Shown here in pieces: positions 41,250-50,686 of a stretch of 64,000 bases of DNA. The stretch is taken from NCBI RefSeq assembly GCF_044628455.1, contig NZ_JBIYZW010000001.1, positions 930,001-994,000 on the forward strand, read 5' to 3'. Each line of letters starts with the position of its first letter. Position 1 is the first letter of the stretch. Made by a program: the position numbers and the translations under genes. Under the pieces are notes generated by a model that saw nothing but the letters and a program-made list of their open reading frames with translations, was not told the DNA's origin and did not search any database. This stretch comes from Solirubrum sp044628455. GTDB lineage: Bacteria > Bacteroidota > Bacteroidia > Cytophagales > Hymenobacteraceae.

Positions 41250-43208
41250 TTAGTGCGCTACTACGGCCCGGCCGCTCATCACTTCCTCTACCTGCTCCTG
41301 GAAGTTGCGGATGAAGGCGTCGATGGGCATGGAACCCAGGTCGCCCTCGCCGTGGCGGCGCACCGAGACGATGCCGTTTTCGGCCTCCTTCTCGCCCACC
41401 ACCAGGAGGTAGGGAATTTTCTGCATCTCGGCGTCGCGGATTTTACGGCCGATGCGCTCGTCGCGCTCATCCGTGGTGCCGCGCAGATCGGCCTGCTGCA
41501 GTTGGTCCTGCACCTGCCGGGCGTAGTCGTGGTACTTTTCCGAAATCGGCAGGATGATGAACTGCTCGGGCGCCAGCCACAGCGGGAAGTTGCCGGCGCA
41601 GTGCTCGATGAGCACGGCCACGAAGCGTTCCAGCGAGCCGAAGGGGGCGCGGTGAATCATCACCGGGCGCTGGCGCGAGTTGTCGGGGGCCACGTACTCC
41701 AGCTCGAAGCGCTCGGGCAGGTTGTAATCGACCTGAATGGTACCGAGCTGCCACTTGCGGCCCAGCGCGTCGCGCACCATGAAGTCGAGCTTGGGGCCGT
41801 AGAAGGCTGCCTCGCCCAGTTCCGTTACGGTGCGCAGGCCGCGCTCCACGGCCGCTTCCTGAATGGCCGACTCGGCGGCCGCCCAGTTCTCGTCGGTGCC
41901 GATGTATTTCTGCTTGTTTTCCGGGTCGCGCAGCGAAATCTGAGCGGTGTAGTCCCCGAAGCCCAGGGCCTGGAACACAAAGAGTACCAAGTCAATGACC
42001 TTGATGAACTCTTCCTTCACTTGATCCTGGCGGCAGAAAATATGGGCGTCATCCTGGGTAAAGCCGCGCACGCGGGTCAGCCCGTGCAGCTCGCCCGACT
42101 GCTCGTAGCGGTACACCGTGCCGAACTCGGCCAAGCGCAGCGGCAGGTCGCGGTAGGAGCGCGGCTTGGTTTTGTAAATCTCGCAGTGGTGCGGGCAGTT
42201 CATGGGCTTGAGGAAGAACTCCTCGCCCGGGTTCGGCGTTTTGATGGGCTGGAACGAGTCGGCTCCGTACTTCTCGTAGTGGCCCGAGGTTACGTACAGC
42301 TCCTTGGCGCCGATGTGCGGCGTGACGACCGGCAGGTAGCCAGCCTTCACTTGGGCGCGGCGCATGAACTGCTCGAGTCGCTCGCGCAGGGCCGTGCCCT
42401 TGGGCAGCCACAGGGGCAGCCCCGCTCCTACCCGCTCCGAAAACGCAAATAGCTCCAGCTCCTTGCCCAGCTTGCGGTGGTCGCGCTTGCGGGCTTCCTC
42501 CAGCTTGTGCAGGTACTCCTTCAGCTCCTTGTCTTTGGGGAAGGTAATGGCATAGATGCGCGTGAGCTGCTTGTTCTTCTCGTCGCCGCGCCAGTAGGCC
42601 CCGGCTACGTTCAGCACTTTGGCGGCCTTGATGGTACCCGTATCGGGCAGGTGCGGGCCGCGGCAGAGGTCCACGAAGTTGCCCTGCGAGTAGAACGTGA
42701 TGCTGCCGTCCTCCAAGCCTTCGAGCAAATCCAGCTTGTACGGGTCGCCCTTCTCGGTGAAGTAGGCCACGGCGTCGGCTTTCGACACCTCGCGGCGCTC
42801 GTAGCGGCTTTTGTTCTTGGCCAGCTCCAGCATCTTCTGTTCGATCCTGGCAAAATCATCGGGCGAGATGCTACGACCTTCCCCCAGGTCCACGTCGTAG
42901 TAGAAGCCATTTTCGATGGGCGGGCCGATGCCGAACTTCACGCCGGGGTAAAGCGCCTCCAGGGCTTCGGCCAGCAGGTGAGCCGAGGAATGCCAGAATG
43001 TATTTTTTCCCGCCTCGTCGTTCCAAGTGAGAATCTCCAGGTTGGTGGAGTCTTGAATGGGGCGGTACAGGTCGCGGACTTCGCCGTTGACGCGCACGGC
43101 CAAGGCATTGCGGGCCAGGCCTTCGCTGATGCTGGCGGCTACGTCGTAGCCGCTCACACCTGCTTCGAACTGACGCACGGAGCCGTCGGGGAGCGTGATG
43201 TTAATCAT
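41250..43208 (-). CDS. thrS: Threonyl-tRNA synthetase
   Basis: 652 aa from the ATG at 43206-43208. The N-terminal TGS domain (MINITLPDGSVRQFEAGVSGYDVAASISEG) is followed by the N2 editing domain with the HSSAHLLAEALEALYP motif. The class II core shows PMNCPHHCEIYKTKPRSYRDLPLRLAEFGTVYRYEQSGELHGLTRVRGFTQDDAHIFCR, then HRAPFGSLERF and the C-terminal anticodon domain. It charges tRNA-Thr and edits mis-charged serine. The starting TAC/ATG context has an extra in-frame start at 43241, unlikely. It heads the cluster thrS-infC-rpmI-rplT. Confidence 0.97.
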   Translation of the reverse strand: MINITLPDGSVRQFEAGVSGYDVAASISEGLARNALAVRVNGEVRDLYRPIQDSTNLEILTWNDEAGKNTFWHSSAHLLAEALEALYPGVKFGIGPPIENGFYYDVDLGEGRSISPDDFARIEQKMLELAKNKSRYERREVSKADAVAYFTEKGDPYKLDLLEGLEDGSITFYSQGNFVDLCRGPHLPDTGTIKAAKVLNVAGAYWRGDEKNKQLTRIYAITFPKDKELKEYLHKLEEARKRDHRKLGKELELFAFSERVGAGLPLWLPKGTALRERLEQFMRRAQVKAGYLPVVTPHIGAKELYVTSGHYEKYGADSFQPIKTPNPGEEFFLKPMNCPHHCEIYKTKPRSYRDLPLRLAEFGTVYRYEQSGELHGLTRVRGFTQDDAHIFCRQDQVKEEFIKVIDLVLFVFQALGFGDYTAQISLRDPENKQKYIGTDENWAAAESAIQEAAVERGLRTVTELGEAAFYGPKLDFMVRDALGRKWQLGTIQVDYNLPERFELEYVAPDNSRQRPVMIHRAPFGSLERFVAVLIEHCAGNFPLWLAPEQFIILPISEKYHDYARQVQDQLQQADLRGTTDERDERIGRKIRDAEMQKIPYLLVVGEKEAENGIVSVRRHGEGDLGSMPIDAFIRNFQEQVEEVMSGRAVVAH

Positions 43209-43287
43209 ACAAAAACGTGCAAAAAAAGCAGTAGCCCGCAAGTTAGCAGCTTCGGGCGGGGAAACCGCAGCCAGTGGTAAAATGCCC

Positions 43288-44466
43288 CTACTGGCTGTTG
43301 GTTGGGGTTACCAATGCGGGTGGGCGCACTTCCAGCGGCTCGAAGCTGGGCCGGGCGGCCGTGGGGGCCCGGCGCGGCAGCGGCGGGGCGCCGTACACCA
43401 GCTTCAGCGAATCGAGCTGCGACCCCGGCAGGCGCTGGCCCACCTTCCAGACCTTGTAGGTATAGTGGCGGTTGCCGGGGAACTGGCGCACCAACTGGCG
43501 GTAGGCCACCCAGGCAGGCAGCAATTGGCCGATCTGCTCGTAGCTGTCGGCCAGCATCTGCCCTACTTCGGGCAGGTACTGGCTGCGCCGCCGGGCCCGG
43601 GTCAGCGGCCCGACAACCCGGCCATACTGGCGGTTGCGGTAGTAGTACAAGCCCACGCGGTAGTCGGCACGGTACAGCGTCGAGTCGAGCCGGGCAGCCC
43701 GGACGTAGTTACGCACGGCGCTGTCGGGCTGGCCACTCAGATCGAATACGCGGCCGCGGTCGTACCAGAGCGCGGCGTAGCGCGGGCTCAGGGCCAGCCC
43801 CCGGGCCACGTAGGGCGCGGCGGCTGCGGGCTGACGGTTGGCGTTCAGCAGGTAGGCCAGCTGGTGCAAAGCTTCGGGCTGCTGCCCCCCCCGGGCCACG
43901 CTGGCGCGCAGAAAGTCCAGCGCCTGGGCCGTGTCGCGCAGGGCGGCGTACACCAGCCCCTTGTAGAACAGCGCCGCCGCATGATCGGCGTCTTCCCGCA
44001 GCACCCGGTCGAGGTAGTCGAGCGCGGTGCGGTGGCGGCGGGCGGCCAGGTTGGTTTCTGCCAGCAGCAGGTGCAGCTCGGGTGGGTTGTAGCCGCGCTG
44101 CTGGGCCTGCGCCGCCGCCGCCAAAGCCGCCTGCAGCTGGCCCTGGGCGCGCAGCGTGCGGGCTTTTATCAGGTAGTATTCACCTGGGGCATCATCGAGC
44201 TCAATGGCCTGGTTGATGTCGCGCAGGGCCCGGGCCGTTTGACCAGCCTGCAGGTCGAAGGCCGCGCGCCGGGCGTAGAGGCCGGCGTTGCGGGGCTGCC
44301 GGGCAATGGCGCCGTTGAGTTCGGCGGCCTGCAGTTCGGGCCCGCTGCGCACGGCACCCAGGTTTACCATCACTTCCGAGGTGCGCACCGGCCCCGTCTC
44401 GCCGCAGCCGGTCAGGCCGAACGCAGCGCCGCACAGCAGCAAAACAAAAGGACGAAAACGAGGCAC
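43288..44466 (-). CDS. TPR lipoprotein
   Basis: About 392 aa if translation starts at the GTG at 44464-44466. The longer frame starts at a TTG (44491-44493) that lies inside the -7 box itself, so it could not be transcribed. From the GTG the protein has a lipoprotein signal ending FGLTGC, with Cys at about residue 21, then repeated TPR helices (LYARRAAFDLQAGQTARALRDINQAIEL). It is probably anchored in the outer membrane on the periplasmic side. The C-terminal 60 residues are Pro/Arg rich. Function unknown. Neighbours are a peptidoglycan L,D-transpeptidase and another TPR gene. Confidence 0.7.
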   Translation of the reverse strand: MPRFRPFVLLLCGAAFGLTGCGETGPVRTSEVMVNLGAVRSGPELQAAELNGAIARQPRNAGLYARRAAFDLQAGQTARALRDINQAIELDDAPGEYYLIKARTLRAQGQLQAALAAAAQAQQRGYNPPELHLLLAETNLAARRHRTALDYLDRVLREDADHAAALFYKGLVYAALRDTAQALDFLRASVARGGQQPEALHQLAYLLNANRQPAAAAPYVARGLALSPRYAALWYDRGRVFDLSGQPDSAVRNYVRAARLDSTLYRADYRVGLYYYRNRQYGRVVGPLTRARRRSQYLPEVGQMLADSYEQIGQLLPAWVAYRQLVRQFPGNRHYTYKVWKVGQRLPGSQLDSLKLVYGAPPLPRRAPTAARPSFEPLEVRPPALVTPTNSQ

Positions 44467-44490
44467 GCGGCGAAACTGGCTTGGGTCAGC

Positions 44491-44498
44491 CAAAGGTA
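44491..44498 (-). promoter_or_regulatory. -7 box of the TPR lipoprotein gene
   Basis: Minus strand TACCTTTG, an exact TAnnTTTG. Transcription should begin near 44484, about 18 bases before the GTG start chosen. This settles the start codon. Confidence 0.55.
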
Positions 44499-44521
44499 CG
44501 GCGCGGCTGCTTTCCGCGCCG

Positions 44522-45952
44522 CTAGTGGCCCACGCTCACCTCCTGGGCGACCAGCGCCCGCCCGAAGAAAGCGGCGCGCAGGGCCTCGTCGCGGCCGTAT
44601 ACGTCGGGCAGACGGCGCAGCTCGGGCCCGTCGGCCTCGCAGGTGAGGTAGCGGATGAAGATGGGCATGGGGTAGCGCAGCGGAAAGTACTGGCGGTAGC
44701 CGCCGTACACACTGTCCCACATGCGCTCCACGTTGCGCTGGGCCCGTTTGGGCTGGTCGGCCAGGTCACGGCGCAACAGGAACACGGCCAGCTGCAGCGG
44801 TTTCTCCAAGCGGATGCAGCCGTGGCTGAGGGCCCGGCCCGATTTGTTGAACAGCGCGCGGGTGGGCGTATCGTGCAGGAAGATGTCGTGGGGGTTGGGG
44901 AAGCGAAATACGATGTTGCCCAGGGCGTTGTCGCAGCAGGCCACCTGCCGGATGGAATACGGAAACGATTCAACCGTAACGCTTTTCCAGTTTACTCCCT
45001 TCGGATTTACCAGGCTGCCCTTGGCATCGTAGAGCAAAAAGTTGTTGCGGGCCAGGTATGCCGGGTTACGCCGCAGCTGAGGCAGGATTTCACCGGTGGC
45101 AATGGAGCGCGGCACCCGCCACTCGGGCGAGGTTTCGAAGAACCGGATGGCGCTGTACACCTCCGGGGTGGGCGTGAGGGCCTCGCCCACAATTACCCGA
45201 AACCGGCGCACCACCCGCGGTCCGCGCACAATCTGCAGGCTATAATCGGGTACGTTCACCACGGCATACACCGAATCGGCCGCCGGCTCCCAGCGCAACC
45301 GCTCCAGGTTGATGGCCACCAACGGCGCCCACCGCCGGGCGGCAGCCGTATCGGCGCGCAGCATTTTCTGCCAGGCCCACAGCAGGCGCACGTACGAGCG
45401 GTTGGTCGGCTGCTGGGCCAGCAGCACGTCGAGTCGTTCCCGGCGGTGGGCTTGCTCCAGCCCTGCGGCAGCATCGAAGCGGCCGGCCGCGCTGAAGGCC
45501 GGTAGCGGGCGGCTCTCCACCCGGCCGTGCCGCAAATGCCGGCTAAACAGCAGCAGCCCCCGGCTCAAAGCCAGGTCGGCCCGGAGGCGTCGGGCCAACT
45601 GCCGGACAGGCGGGGCGGGCATTGCCAGCGAATCAGTCAGTTGGCTGAGGCTGGAGCAGCCATAGTCGGCGGGCAGCAGGCCAAACTCGGGTGCCCTCGC
45701 CAGCAGCCGCAGACCTTCAACTGCCAGCGGCTGCCAGCCGGCGGCTGTAGTCCACAGCGGAGCGTAGCCGGCGGCCGTGTAGAGTTGCCGCATGTCGGCC
45801 AGGAGCCCGGGCGCCACGGCACTGCTATCGAGGGCCGCCAGTTGGTGCTGTAACTGCTGGGCGACTTCCGGCGCCGCTACGGGCAGCGGCTGCGCCCAGA
45901 CTGATCCGGTCCAGGCACTCAACCCAGCCACTAAACGTAAATACCGCCACAT
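44522..45952 (-). CDS. L,D-transpeptidase (YcbB/LdtD-like)
   Basis: 476 aa with a signal peptide (about residues 1-20, ending VWAQ). The middle region (about 40-200) is a helical peptidoglycan-binding-like part. The YkuD-type catalytic domain is at about 225-420, with His360 in FLHDTPTRALFNKSGRALSHGCIRLEKP and the SHGCIR motif at 376-381 (Cys379 as nucleophile). It forms 3-3 peptidoglycan cross-links or attaches proteins to peptidoglycan in the periplasm. The length and the catalytic loop resemble LdtD/YcbB. Between two TPR genes on the same strand. Confidence 0.88.
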   Translation of the reverse strand: MWRYLRLVAGLSAWTGSVWAQPLPVAAPEVAQQLQHQLAALDSSAVAPGLLADMRQLYTAAGYAPLWTTAAGWQPLAVEGLRLLARAPEFGLLPADYGCSSLSQLTDSLAMPAPPVRQLARRLRADLALSRGLLLFSRHLRHGRVESRPLPAFSAAGRFDAAAGLEQAHRRERLDVLLAQQPTNRSYVRLLWAWQKMLRADTAAARRWAPLVAINLERLRWEPAADSVYAVVNVPDYSLQIVRGPRVVRRFRVIVGEALTPTPEVYSAIRFFETSPEWRVPRSIATGEILPQLRRNPAYLARNNFLLYDAKGSLVNPKGVNWKSVTVESFPYSIRQVACCDNALGNIVFRFPNPHDIFLHDTPTRALFNKSGRALSHGCIRLEKPLQLAVFLLRRDLADQPKRAQRNVERMWDSVYGGYRQYFPLRYPMPIFIRYLTCEADGPELRRLPDVYGRDEALRAAFFGRALVAQEVSVGH

Positions 45953-46038
45953 AGCGCCTGCAGCCGGCTGTGCACTCCGGGGCTACCCGGCTTAAGGTAC
46001 TGTATTTCTCCCAATTAAAATACGCTTTTCTGGCCTGA

Positions 46039-46887
46039 TTACCGGGCTGCCACGTCGCTGTTCTGGCCCCGGTTCAGCTGGTGCAGCAGCTTGGCGCACT
46101 TGCGGCTGTTTTCCAGGTCTTCGCTGGTGACGGTGGGCAAAGCCGCGGCCTGCTCGAGCACCGCAATAGCTTCCTGGCGCAGTCCCTGGTTTTCGTACAC
46201 CCGCGCCAGGTCGTAGCAGAACTGGATGCGGCGCGGATCCAGCTCCCGGGCTTTACGCAGCGCGGCCATGGCCTGGGTGTTGGACGCCCCGGTGGGGCGC
46301 CCGCCCAGAAATACCCGGAAGTAGGCCCGCTCCACCAGGTTTAAGTGTGCCACACGGTAGTGCCAGCGGCCCAGCATCTGCCAGGCATCGGCCAGACGGG
46401 GGCTGTACTCCACGGCCCGCCAGGCGTAGGGCTTCATCTGCTTGTAGATTTCCAGACGCTGGGTTGCGTTGAGTAGAATAGCCCGCTGGGCCAGGGTAAA
46501 CGCTACGGCGTAGTTCGCCTCCCCTCCCTGGGGGTTCACGGCATAAGCTCGGTCGGCGTACTGGCGGGCCGAGGTGAAGTAGGCGCCGCGGCGGCTTTCA
46601 TCGGTGTAGCGCGAGCCAATGTTGGCACTGAGCACCGCGGCCCGCCACAGGGCTTCGTAGTAGCGCGGGTGCTGACCCAGCACCTGCTCGTAGCGGGCCA
46701 GGGCGGCCGACTCGCGGTACTGCTTCTGCAGGGCCCGGGCCTCGGCCATGAGGCGCGATACTTCGGCGGCTTTGTCGGCCGGCTTGGTTCCGTCGTCGGC
46801 CCGGCCGCTTATGGCCAGCAGCAGGGCCAGCCCCAGCAGGGGAAGGCCGCGGCGGCCGCACAGCGCAAGACGAATCGAGTAAAACAT
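46039..46887 (-). CDS. TPR protein, probably exported
   Basis: 282 aa from the ATG at 46885-46887 (MFYSIRLALCGRRGLPLLGLALLLAISGRADD); the frame to 46908 begins with TTG. The signal-like N-terminus (about residues 1-28) is followed by TPR-type pairs (YREPSALARYEQVLGQHPRYYEALWRAAVLSANIG-like and RRIQFCYDLARVYENQGLRQEAIAVLEQAAAL). No catalytic motif. The -7 box is not obvious. It may form a transcription unit with the L,D-transpeptidase gene, which starts 86 bases after its stop. Confidence 0.7.
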   Translation of the reverse strand: MFYSIRLALCGRRGLPLLGLALLLAISGRADDGTKPADKAAEVSRLMAEARALQKQYRESAALARYEQVLGQHPRYYEALWRAAVLSANIGSRYTDESRRGAYFTSARQYADRAYAVNPQGGEANYAVAFTLAQRAILLNATQRLEIYKQMKPYAWRAVEYSPRLADAWQMLGRWHYRVAHLNLVERAYFRVFLGGRPTGASNTQAMAALRKARELDPRRIQFCYDLARVYENQGLRQEAIAVLEQAAALPTVTSEDLENSRKCAKLLHQLNRGQNSDVAAR

Positions 46888-47017
46888 GGCAACTAAGGCA
46901 AGGCGCAAAAAAGATACGCAAACCTGGGGTGCCTATACAAACGCCTGGCGGCCCGGCAGCGTTGCACATGCCGCGAAGCACGCAACGCCGCCGGGCCGCC
47001 CGGACGGAATAATTAGC

Positions 47018-50002
47018 CTAAAACAAGGTCATCTGCGACTTGGCCTTGTGCTGCAGCAGGGCCTGGGCCTGGGCCACTTCCTCGGGCGAAATGTCCACCG
47101 GACCTTCGTGCTCGGGCAGCGGCTCGTGGCCTGATACGGCGGCTTTGGGAATGGTAGCCGGGCCTTTTTTCCGGGTCGAGGCCTTGCGCTCGGGCTCGGG
47201 GCCTTCGTCGGTGAGCAGGGCCACGCTCAGCACCTTGAAGTAGTTGAGTTTGTTGCCCATGGCCTTCCAGCCCTTCACGTCGATGAACTCGTGCAGGTGA
47301 ATGCGCTCGGCGAGCTTGTCGCCCTTTTTCTCCTTCTGCACCTTTACCTCAATCTCGGGCACCACACCGCAGGTGGCGCATACCAGGTGGGTTCCCTTGG
47401 TTTCGGGCAAGAATAGAAAGCGCTTGGCCACGGTGCTGGTTTCCACCCGGAAGCGCTTCACGTAGTGGGTTTTCGACTCGCCCTCCACGTACACCGCGTT
47501 GATGACGGTATCGGGGTCGAACTTGCGCAGCAGCACGATGTTGCGCACGTCGAAGTGAATGGCCGGGTCGGGCGGCGTGAGCTCGTACGAGCCATCCTTG
47601 TACACCACCAGAATGGTGTTGTCGGTATCGAAGGTGCCCAGGAAACGGCCGTGGCCGGCGTTGTTGAGGCGGCCCACCACTTCGTCGAAGAACACCTCGC
47701 GCCCGCCCAGGGTAGAGTCGCCCCGCTCCTTGAACGTAATCTTCTTGACCGGCTGCTTGGTTACGATGTTGCCCATCGAGCCCTTGCCCTTGATGGCCAG
47801 CTCGGCAAAGTCAAAGTCGAACTGCTTGACGCGGGCCGGGGCCTTGTCGGAGAGCTGCACCGCTACGATTTCCGACTCGGAGTTGGGGTTGGCCGTCAAG
47901 TACAGCACCTTGGAGTTCTTGCCGCCCTTGGTCAAATCGTAGCTCTTGTCGCGGGTGATGCCCGTCACGAGGAAGCGCTTGGCGTAGCTGATGCCCGAGG
48001 GGCCGTCCTGGTACACCATGTTGTACACCAGCCGGTCGTCGTTTTTGTTGTAGACGCCCACGTGCAGGATGTCCTTGCCCACGAAGGTCTTCTCCGCAAT
48101 CTTGGTCACCACGAAGGAGCCGTCGCGGCGAATGGCAATGATGTCGTCCAGGTCGGAGCAGTCGCACACGAACTCGTCTTTCTTCAGGCCGTGGCCCACA
48201 AAGCCGTCCTGGCGGTTCACGTAGAGCTTCTGGTTGGCCACGGCCACTTTCTGGGCCGTCACCACGTCGAAGGTGCGCAACTCGGTTTTCCGCTCGCGGC
48301 CGTCGCCGTACTTTTTCAGCAGGCCCTCAAAGTAGCGAATGGCGTAGCGCGTGAGGTTGGCCAGGTTGTCGGCCACTTCGGCCAGCTCGGTTTCCAGCTT
48401 CTGAATGTACTCGTCGGCCTTGAAGCCGTCGAACTTCGAGATGCGCTTGATGCGGATTTCGGTCAGGCGCGTCAAATCGTCCTCCGTGATGGCGCGGCGC
48501 AGCACGATGCGCGTGTCGTTGGCCCGCTCCTTCTCCCCGTCGATGCGCACGTACTTTTTCAGCCCCGCGTCGATGGTTTCCAGAATCTCGGCCCAGGTTT
48601 CGCACTCCTCGATTTTGCGGTAGATGCGGTTCTCGATGAAAATCTTTTCCAGCGAGGCTGAGTGCCATTTTTCCTGCAGCTCCTGCTGGCGGATTTCCAG
48701 CTCGCGCTCCAGCAGGCGCAGGGTTTTCTGGGTGCTCAGCCGCAGCATGTCCTCCACGGCCACGAAGCGCGGCTTCTCGTCGATGATGACGCAGGTGTTG
48801 GGCGAGAGCGAGATTTCGCAGTCGGTGAAGGCGTAGAGCGCATCCATCGTCAGGTCGGGCGACACGCCGGCGGGCAGATGCACCTGGATTTCGACCACGG
48901 CGGCGGTGTTGTCGACCACCTTCTTGATCTTGATCTTGTTGGCCTCCGAGGCCTTCACGATGCTTTCCATCACGCCGGTGGTGGTGGTGCCGTAGGGCAC
49001 GTCGCGAATCACCAGCAGGGTTTTGTCAACCTTCTCGATGGTGGCGCGCAGGCGCAGCTTGGAGCCGCGCAGCCCGCCGTTGTAGTTGGTCACGTCGCAG
49101 AGGCCGCCGGCCGGAAAATCCGGGTAGAGCACAATGTCGCGGCCCTTGAGCACGTCGATGGAGGCCTTGCACAGCTCGCGGAAGTTGTGGGGCATGATCT
49201 TCGTGCTCAGGCCCACGGCAATGCCCTCGATGCCCTGCGCCAGCAGCAGCGGAAACTTCACCGGCAGGGTCACCGGTTCGCGCTTGCGGCCGTCGTAGCT
49301 GGCCTGCCACTCGGTGGTGTCGGGGTTGAACACCACGTCGAGGGCAAACTTCGACAGGCGCGCCTCGATGTAGCGGGGCGCGGCTGCCCCGTCGCCGGTA
49401 CGCACGTCGCCCCAGTTGCCCTGGGTTTCGATGAGCAGGTCCTTCTGGCCCAGGTTCACGATGGCGTCGCCGATGCTGGCGTCGCCATGCGGGTGGTACT
49501 GCATGGTCTGCCCGATGACGTTGGCCACCTTGTTGAAGCGGCCGTCGTCCATTTCCTTCATGGCGTGCATGATGCGGCGCTGCACGGGCTTGAGGCCGTC
49601 TTCGATGGCGGGCACGGCCCGCTCCAGAATCACGTAGGAGGCGTAGTCCAGAAACCAGTTCTGGTACATGCCACCTATGGAGCTGATGTCGTGAATGGTT
49701 TCGCCGGGCGTGAAGTCGGCTTCTTCGGGCAGGACAGCCGCAGCCTCGGCCAAGTCATCCTCCCCGGCGTCGCCGGCCAGCAGCTCGTCGTCGGCTTCCG
49801 GGTCGAAGCCGGCTTCGGCTTCGTCAGACATGGGTTGGTTGGGGTCGTGGGGGGCCGCGGCGGCGGTGTCGCCAAAGTCTACGGTGTCGCCTACGCCGAA
49901 CAGCTCCGGCTGCTCAGGGCGCGGGGTGTCGTCGGGGGCGGGAAGTTCAGAGTTGACCACAGTGCGGGCGGGTTGGTCAGGGTAAGAAATGCGTGTTGCC
50001 AT
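47018..50002 (-). CDS. parC: DNA topoisomerase IV subunit A (or gyrase A-like)
   Basis: 994 aa from the ATG at 50000-50002. The conserved domain begins near residue 100 (TIHDISSIGGMYQNWFLDYASYVILERAVPAIEDGLKPVQRRIMHAMKEMDDGRFNKVANVIGQTMQYHPHGD). The catalytic Tyr is Tyr211 in GDGAAAPRYIEARLSKFA. The C-terminal half holds the beta-propeller type DNA-wrapping region. The first ~100 residues are acidic and low complexity. A further ATG at 49829-49831 could be the true start, because the -7 box at 50003-50010 abuts the first ATG. The partner parE lies at 58.1 kb. Called parC because of the partner and the length. Confidence 0.88.
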   Translation of the reverse strand: MATRISYPDQPARTVVNSELPAPDDTPRPEQPELFGVGDTVDFGDTAAAAPHDPNQPMSDEAEAGFDPEADDELLAGDAGEDDLAEAAAVLPEEADFTPGETIHDISSIGGMYQNWFLDYASYVILERAVPAIEDGLKPVQRRIMHAMKEMDDGRFNKVANVIGQTMQYHPHGDASIGDAIVNLGQKDLLIETQGNWGDVRTGDGAAAPRYIEARLSKFALDVVFNPDTTEWQASYDGRKREPVTLPVKFPLLLAQGIEGIAVGLSTKIMPHNFRELCKASIDVLKGRDIVLYPDFPAGGLCDVTNYNGGLRGSKLRLRATIEKVDKTLLVIRDVPYGTTTTGVMESIVKASEANKIKIKKVVDNTAAVVEIQVHLPAGVSPDLTMDALYAFTDCEISLSPNTCVIIDEKPRFVAVEDMLRLSTQKTLRLLERELEIRQQELQEKWHSASLEKIFIENRIYRKIEECETWAEILETIDAGLKKYVRIDGEKERANDTRIVLRRAITEDDLTRLTEIRIKRISKFDGFKADEYIQKLETELAEVADNLANLTRYAIRYFEGLLKKYGDGRERKTELRTFDVVTAQKVAVANQKLYVNRQDGFVGHGLKKDEFVCDCSDLDDIIAIRRDGSFVVTKIAEKTFVGKDILHVGVYNKNDDRLVYNMVYQDGPSGISYAKRFLVTGITRDKSYDLTKGGKNSKVLYLTANPNSESEIVAVQLSDKAPARVKQFDFDFAELAIKGKGSMGNIVTKQPVKKITFKERGDSTLGGREVFFDEVVGRLNNAGHGRFLGTFDTDNTILVVYKDGSYELTPPDPAIHFDVRNIVLLRKFDPDTVINAVYVEGESKTHYVKRFRVETSTVAKRFLFLPETKGTHLVCATCGVVPEIEVKVQKEKKGDKLAERIHLHEFIDVKGWKAMGNKLNYFKVLSVALLTDEGPEPERKASTRKKGPATIPKAAVSGHEPLPEHEGPVDISPEEVAQAQALLQHKAKSQMTLF

Positions 50003-50010
50003 CAAAAGTA
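50003..50010 (-). promoter_or_regulatory. -7 box directly next to the first parC ATG
   Basis: Minus strand TACTTTTG (exact TAnnTTTG). Transcription would begin inside the first codons, so either the mRNA is leaderless or the ATG at 49829-49831 is used, or the box is fortuitous. Confidence 0.4.
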
Positions 50011-50182
50011 CCGTAAGCTGCGCAGAGCGCAACACTTTTCAAGGCTCGGCGCGCGCATAAAGTTCCCAATTATATTAGCAAATTCCCAGCCCCGCCAACT
50101 CAATAATTTAGCATACCTATTTCCGATACCCGGTTTTTCCGGGGCTGCGGCCTCCCTCCCATTCGGCCAGTGCAGCCGCTGG

Positions 50183-50614
50183 TCAGCCCACCGGATCAGT
50201 CGCCGGCAGCTGCCGGTCGAAGTAGCGCAGCAGGATGTCGCCTACCTTGTCGCGGGTCAGGGGCTTGTTGAAGAAGCCCGCAATAAGTGACTGCCGCATC
50301 CGGGCCATGTCCTGCGGGTGCAGCGAGGTGGTGAGCATTACCACCACGGCCTGCTGCCGCTCCGGTGGCAGCTGCGCGTAGGCTTCCAGAAACCCAAACC
50401 CGTCCAGCACGGGCATTTTCACGTCGAGCAGCACCAGCACCGGATTCTCGGCGCTGGCCGTGGGGGCCTGGGTCTGCAACACGTCGAGGGCTTCCTGCCC
50501 GTTGAGGGCCACCAGCAGCTGGTCGGCCACGTCGAGGCGGCGCAGCAGCAGCTGGTGCAGGTAGTTGGTCGTCGGGTCGTCGTCTACCAGCAGGATGCAG
50601 GCAAGTTTGTTCAT
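50183..50614 (-). CDS. Single-domain (CheY-like) response regulator
   Basis: 143 aa. It has the acidic pocket DDD (residues 11-13), phosphoacceptor Asp64 in VLLDVKMPVLDG, Thr/Ser near 96 (MLTTS), and Lys117 in FFNKPLT. It lacks an output domain. It lies 72 bases after the PAS histidine kinase gene on the same strand, so it is probably its partner. In Kai-containing operons such regulators may carry the timing or stress signal on; this is inference. Confidence 0.85.
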   Translation of the reverse strand: MNKLACILLVDDDPTTNYLHQLLLRRLDVADQLLVALNGQEALDVLQTQAPTASAENPVLVLLDVKMPVLDGFGFLEAYAQLPPERQQAVVVMLTTSLHPQDMARMRQSLIAGFFNKPLTRDKVGDILLRYFDRQLPATDPVG

Positions 50615-50686
50615 CAGGCGCAGGAAAACAGAGCGGCAATGCCTCCCGGAGCACGGGCCGCCCGGGTGGTGTTGCCCCCTACGTAA

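Noticed and set aside
44467..44493. TTG start of the TPR lipoprotein
   Set aside because: It overlaps the -7 box, so transcripts would not contain it.
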